Part shown: positions 60,763-64,000 of the stretch, piece by piece
How the letters are laid out: each line of letters starts with the position of its first letter
Position numbering within the stretch: the stretch's first letter is position 1
Assembly (NCBI RefSeq): GCF_020541225.1
Contig: NZ_CP045889.1
Span: 62,001-126,000 of the forward strand
Direction of reading: 5' to 3'
DNA from: Candidatus Steffania adelgidicola
GTDB taxonomy: Bacteria; Pseudomonadota; Gammaproteobacteria; Enterobacterales; Enterobacteriaceae
Length of the DNA: 64,000 nucleotides
Notes under the pieces: model-generated
The model's input: the letters and a program-made list of their open reading frames with translations, nothing else
Databases searched by the model: none
Told to the model about the DNA's origin: nothing
Program-made: the position numbers and the translations under genes

Positions 60763-62091
60763 TTATGTCTCATTCGTAATAATTTGTATAGGCGCATAAA
60801 TAACCCCTCCAAGCTTGCGTGATGACCAATATTTTATTTTTGCAATTGGTCTTCGTTGATCTAACTCTTCGCGTTCTCCGTTGTTAAAACACGCTAAACC
60901 ACAGTGAATTAGATAGTCACCTGCATTAATTGGCAAGCTTACTTTGTATTTTATACACTGAGTTCCCTTTATCAAACATAAAGAATGACCGGCTCCAATA
61001 TTATTGTCTCCCCAGATATCCCCACCTTGAGAACGTGAAATAGAAAGACCTAAGGCTACATTATCTATGTTTTTTGCTGAAGTTAGCGTGAAACAAAAAT
61101 CGAGTATCTCTCCAGATTTTACTGGCGAGTTTTCCGTTAATAGCATTCCATTTTCCTTAATGATGGAGAAGTCTTCAATAATCGCCCTTCCGCTACCGAA
61201 GCGTTTTTCATTAATTCCTGTGTTTCTTGAAGCATGTTGTAATGCTTGGAGATGTTCGACACTTAAAATTGTCGAAGATACTAAAGTTTTAGTTTCACAT
61301 GGGGTACTGTTATCTTCTTTCTCTGAAATGAGCATGCCTTTTTCATAAGCTAAAACTGCAGCTAAAACATCTCTAGTATCACTTATTAATAAACCATTGT
61401 TCATGACCAGGCAACGGTCACTATATTCAAGAATACTATTTGTTGAATGTGTTACTAGAAGAATAGTGGTACCTTGCTTTTTTAATGTTTCCATATGTCT
61501 AAAGCATTTATATTGAAAGCCTATATCTCCGACAGCTAAGGCTTCATCAATAATTAAAACATCTGGATCAATACAGGCTTGTACCGCAAAAGCAAGTCTT
61601 ACGTACATACCACTAGAATAGGTTTTTACAGGTTGATTAATAAATTCACCAATATCTGCGAAGTCAAGTATATTTTGAAATTTTTGATCAATATCCTTTT
61701 TTGTTAATCCTAAAATACTTCCGTTTAAATAAACGTTATCCCGACCAGTGAATTCTGGATTAAAGCCAGCTCCCAACTCAAGTAAAGCAGCAATACGACC
61801 ATGAACTTGAATATCGCCTATTGTTGGTGTCAATGTACCACAGATCATTTGTAATAAAGTTGACTTTCCTGCTCCATTCTGTCCAATTATTCCAATAGTT
61901 TCACCCCGATGAATTGTGAAAGAGACATCACGTAGTGCCCAAAACATACGAAAATATGTATGACCATGACATTGAATAATTCTTTGTAGTTTGGGTAAAA
62001 AAAACTGTTTTAATCGATCCCGAGGGTAAGAATAAATTTTGTAACATTTGCCAAGCCCAGTAACTTGAATTGCAATTTCTTTAGAGGACAT
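60763..62091 (-). CDS. wzt: Polysaccharide ABC transporter ATPase, Wzt type
   Basis: This 442-residue ATPase energises export of an O-antigen or similar polysaccharide across the inner membrane. Walker A is GQNGAGKS (70-77), the signature is YSSGMYVRLAF (158-168), Walker B is VLIIDE (178-183), and the H-loop histidine follows near 216. The extra C-terminal domain (about 290-440, including IIEDFSIIKENG and SISRSQGGDIWGDNN) corresponds to the Wzt carbohydrate-binding module that recognises the chain-end modification. The partner permease Wzm is normally the gene immediately upstream; here only decayed DNA is found there. The ATPase could pair with a permease elsewhere, or be on its way to loss. 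The frame is intact. Confidence 0.9.
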   Translation of the reverse strand: MSSKEIAIQVTGLGKCYKIYSYPRDRLKQFFLPKLQRIIQCHGHTYFRMFWALRDVSFTIHRGETIGIIGQNGAGKSTLLQMICGTLTPTIGDIQVHGRIAALLELGAGFNPEFTGRDNVYLNGSILGLTKKDIDQKFQNILDFADIGEFINQPVKTYSSGMYVRLAFAVQACIDPDVLIIDEALAVGDIGFQYKCFRHMETLKKQGTTILLVTHSTNSILEYSDRCLVMNNGLLISDTRDVLAAVLAYEKGMLISEKEDNSTPCETKTLVSSTILSVEHLQALQHASRNTGINEKRFGSGRAIIEDFSIIKENGMLLTENSPVKSGEILDFCFTLTSAKNIDNVALGLSISRSQGGDIWGDNNIGAGHSLCLIKGTQCIKYKVSLPINAGDYLIHCGLACFNNGEREELDQRRPIAKIKYWSSRKLGGVIYAPIQIITNET

Positions 62092-62479
62092 TAGTAAACT
62101 CCTTTCGTCTTTTAAAGATATCCAAGTAAAAACATGCTTTATCTATCTAGAAGATAGTGTTGATATCATAAAATACAGTTTTAATTCTCTATACCAATAG
62201 AGGTCATTTTAATATAGTTCTAAATATATCGATGTTGTGTGATCCGAAGATTTGTTCTCTGAATAGATATGAATAAATGTTAAATATATTTTTACATGAT
62301 CATTATATTAAATGGAGTATACCATTTGTTTTTTAATCGTGGTTAGTACCTGATTAATTAGATATTCTAGTTTGATTATTTAAACAGTTTTAATGTGTGA
62401 TGTAGTTGAGGGTAAAACATTACCATGATTTATCTTTATTTCTGGGAAATATGTCTCTGTATCTATTTGGTTAAGTTTA

Positions 62480-62501
62480 ATGCTCTCTCTAGAGAGAGCA
62501 T
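62480..62501. repeat. Perfect 22-bp palindrome
   Basis: It is built from ATGCTCTCTCT and its reverse complement AGAGAGAGCAT, with no central spacer. It lies about 390 bp upstream of wzt. Confidence 0.65.
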
Positions 62502-63655
62502 GTATTAATGGTAAAATCTGATAGTGCAAGCATGAAATTTCAGTTCTCTCATCACTTATTATAGGATACCATCCTACTCTGTAGGAGTCTTGAATGACTC
62601 TCGGAAAACACAATACTTTTTCTCCGGTTTAAACAAGGTGTGTGATCTTGTATATGTTTCTATATAGCGCCTGATCTTGAACAGATATAGAGCGTTATTG
62701 ATGTAGATATAAAATCGAGGATTTTTATGAAATAAAAAAAGCATATAAAAGCTTAGCAGTATTCACTATTGAATATGCAACTAGTTTTATTGTTTTTATG
62801 TAGAGATAACGGGTTTTTTAAAAAAATCGACATGTAACATGACTCATGCCAATTTGTTACTGGCGAAACGTTTTAAATGCGATGGATAGTAATTGATCTC
62901 TATCAATATTAAAGACGATGATCTATGTACTATGTTTTTTTGATGCGATGTGTTTGAAACATCGCTCGATTTTTATTCTTAATAGTTTAGACACAGGTAA
63001 TAGTTAAGAATAAAAAAACTATTGTCTCACCTAAGAAAGCATGTAAAAAAGTCATATTTACATTCGACTAATCTTGTATATATATCGATATAAAAACGTA
63101 TTAATTAACTATCGATTTCTTTATAATAGAATATTACACAATCGCTTAGGCACATATTAGAAACTCCTATTTTTAAGTTATTTTTCCTCTTTCTAAGAAA
63201 GAGGTTGAGAGAATACTGTAGCGATATTTGTGTATGGTACCATAACTAGGCGTCTACTTACATTAGTAGACAGTAAGATAATGCCATTGAATTTCATGAA
63301 GGATTGTTAAAAAATTAAAACTTATTTTTTTGAAAAAAACCATATTCCCCCCTGGGAAGGGATATCTAGTGTAAGAAATGAAAGTATTTCAGATATAGTG
63401 TTTAACCCTATAATTTTTTATTAGAATAAGGTAATAAATACTGAGATTTTTTATGAAATGAATGACTTAAATCTTTACTTGTCTTACCTGTGCAGACAGG
63501 TGTAATTATCATTGCCCCTAATCCCATGGTAGGGGGGTGAGATTGTATATAGAGTAAAATACTCGCTACTTTCTACGTAAGATAGAAGTATAAAAAGGCA
63601 CAAGTAAAAGCACAATAAAGCAATATATATAAAAACAACTCCATTGCAGTTTGTT

Positions 63656-63664
63656 TGGTATAAT
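63656..63664 (+). promoter_or_regulatory. Candidate extended -10 promoter of mnmA
   Basis: TGGTATAAT matches the extended -10 form TGnTATAAT. It is about 210 bp before the mnmA start. No -35 box is apparent. This is a motif match only. Confidence 0.3.
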
Positions 63665-63826
63665 TTGCATATATTTATTCACGCTCTGCGTTATGGTTGA
63701 TAAACTTTCTCTAGACGTGCTTCCTGAGCAGGCTCAGTTCCTGGTCTTAGCCTAGTAGTGTGGAATACATGTGTTTTTTGCTCCTGTAAGGATTGGTTTT
63801 TAATTGTAATATAACATGTTTTTTGA

Positions 63827-64000
<174 letters not shown>

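Noticed and set aside
62380-62613. Minus-strand ORF where wzm would be expected
   Set aside because: It is not hydrophobic and far too short for an ABC-2 permease.

Overview
The window looks like part of the chromosome of a host-restricted gammaproteobacterial endosymbiont of the Enterobacterales, most plausibly Sodalis-allied. All recognisable genes have their closest remembered relatives in E. coli-type genomes (tsgA, asd, trpS, rpe, dam, aroB, aroK, otsBA, rdgC, metG, ybgI, ribE, gltX, groESL, maoP-hdfR, plsB, mnmA). Only about 28 of 64 kb (roughly 44 %) is coding. The rest is AT-rich, stop-riddled sequence with no transposase or phage gene that I can see. That pattern is typical of a genome that has lost most genes by drift but has not yet deleted the dead DNA. 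The species assignment is an inference; no rRNA is present to test it.

Layout. 1-8881: non-coding DNA around a lone tsgA. 8882-16124: asd, then the remains of the E. coli aroK-aroB-damX-dam-rpe-gph-trpS operon, in the original order but with damX and gph erased. 16125-19208: empty. 19209-21376: trehalose operon otsBA. 23510-26055: orphan rmlC and rdgC. 26056-29534: empty. 29535-37238: metG (with a 1-nt frameshift in an A6 run), ybgI, ribE, tRNA-Ala(GGC), gltX. 38697-40842: groESL with a recognisable heat-shock (sigma-32) promoter and a terminator. 41489-43936: a large MscS-type channel. 45289-46574: the divergent maoP/hdfR pair. 46575-53432: 6.9 kb of ruins, with one possible metL fragment. 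53433-55901: plsB. 57161-62091: a two-gene surface-polysaccharide operon (Wzt-like ATPase plus a 1199-residue multi-domain glycosyltransferase) that has no membrane permease beside it. 63875-64000: start of mnmA.

How the genes work together. The retained set is mainly core information processing (trpS, metG, gltX, tRNA-Ala, mnmA), chaperonin, phospholipid synthesis (plsB), aromatic and aspartate-family amino-acid synthesis (aroB, aroK, asd) and riboflavin (ribE), which fits a nutritional symbiont. Less expected survivors are osmotic-stress functions (otsBA, MscS-type channel), chromosome-management genes (dam, rdgC, maoP) and a surface-glycan export remnant. I found no clear undescribed multi-gene system. 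The most unusual signals are the metG frameshift at a slippery A6 tract, long perfect inverted repeats (15-16 bp arms) in otherwise decayed spacers, and the Wzt/glycosyltransferase pair without its Wzm partner.
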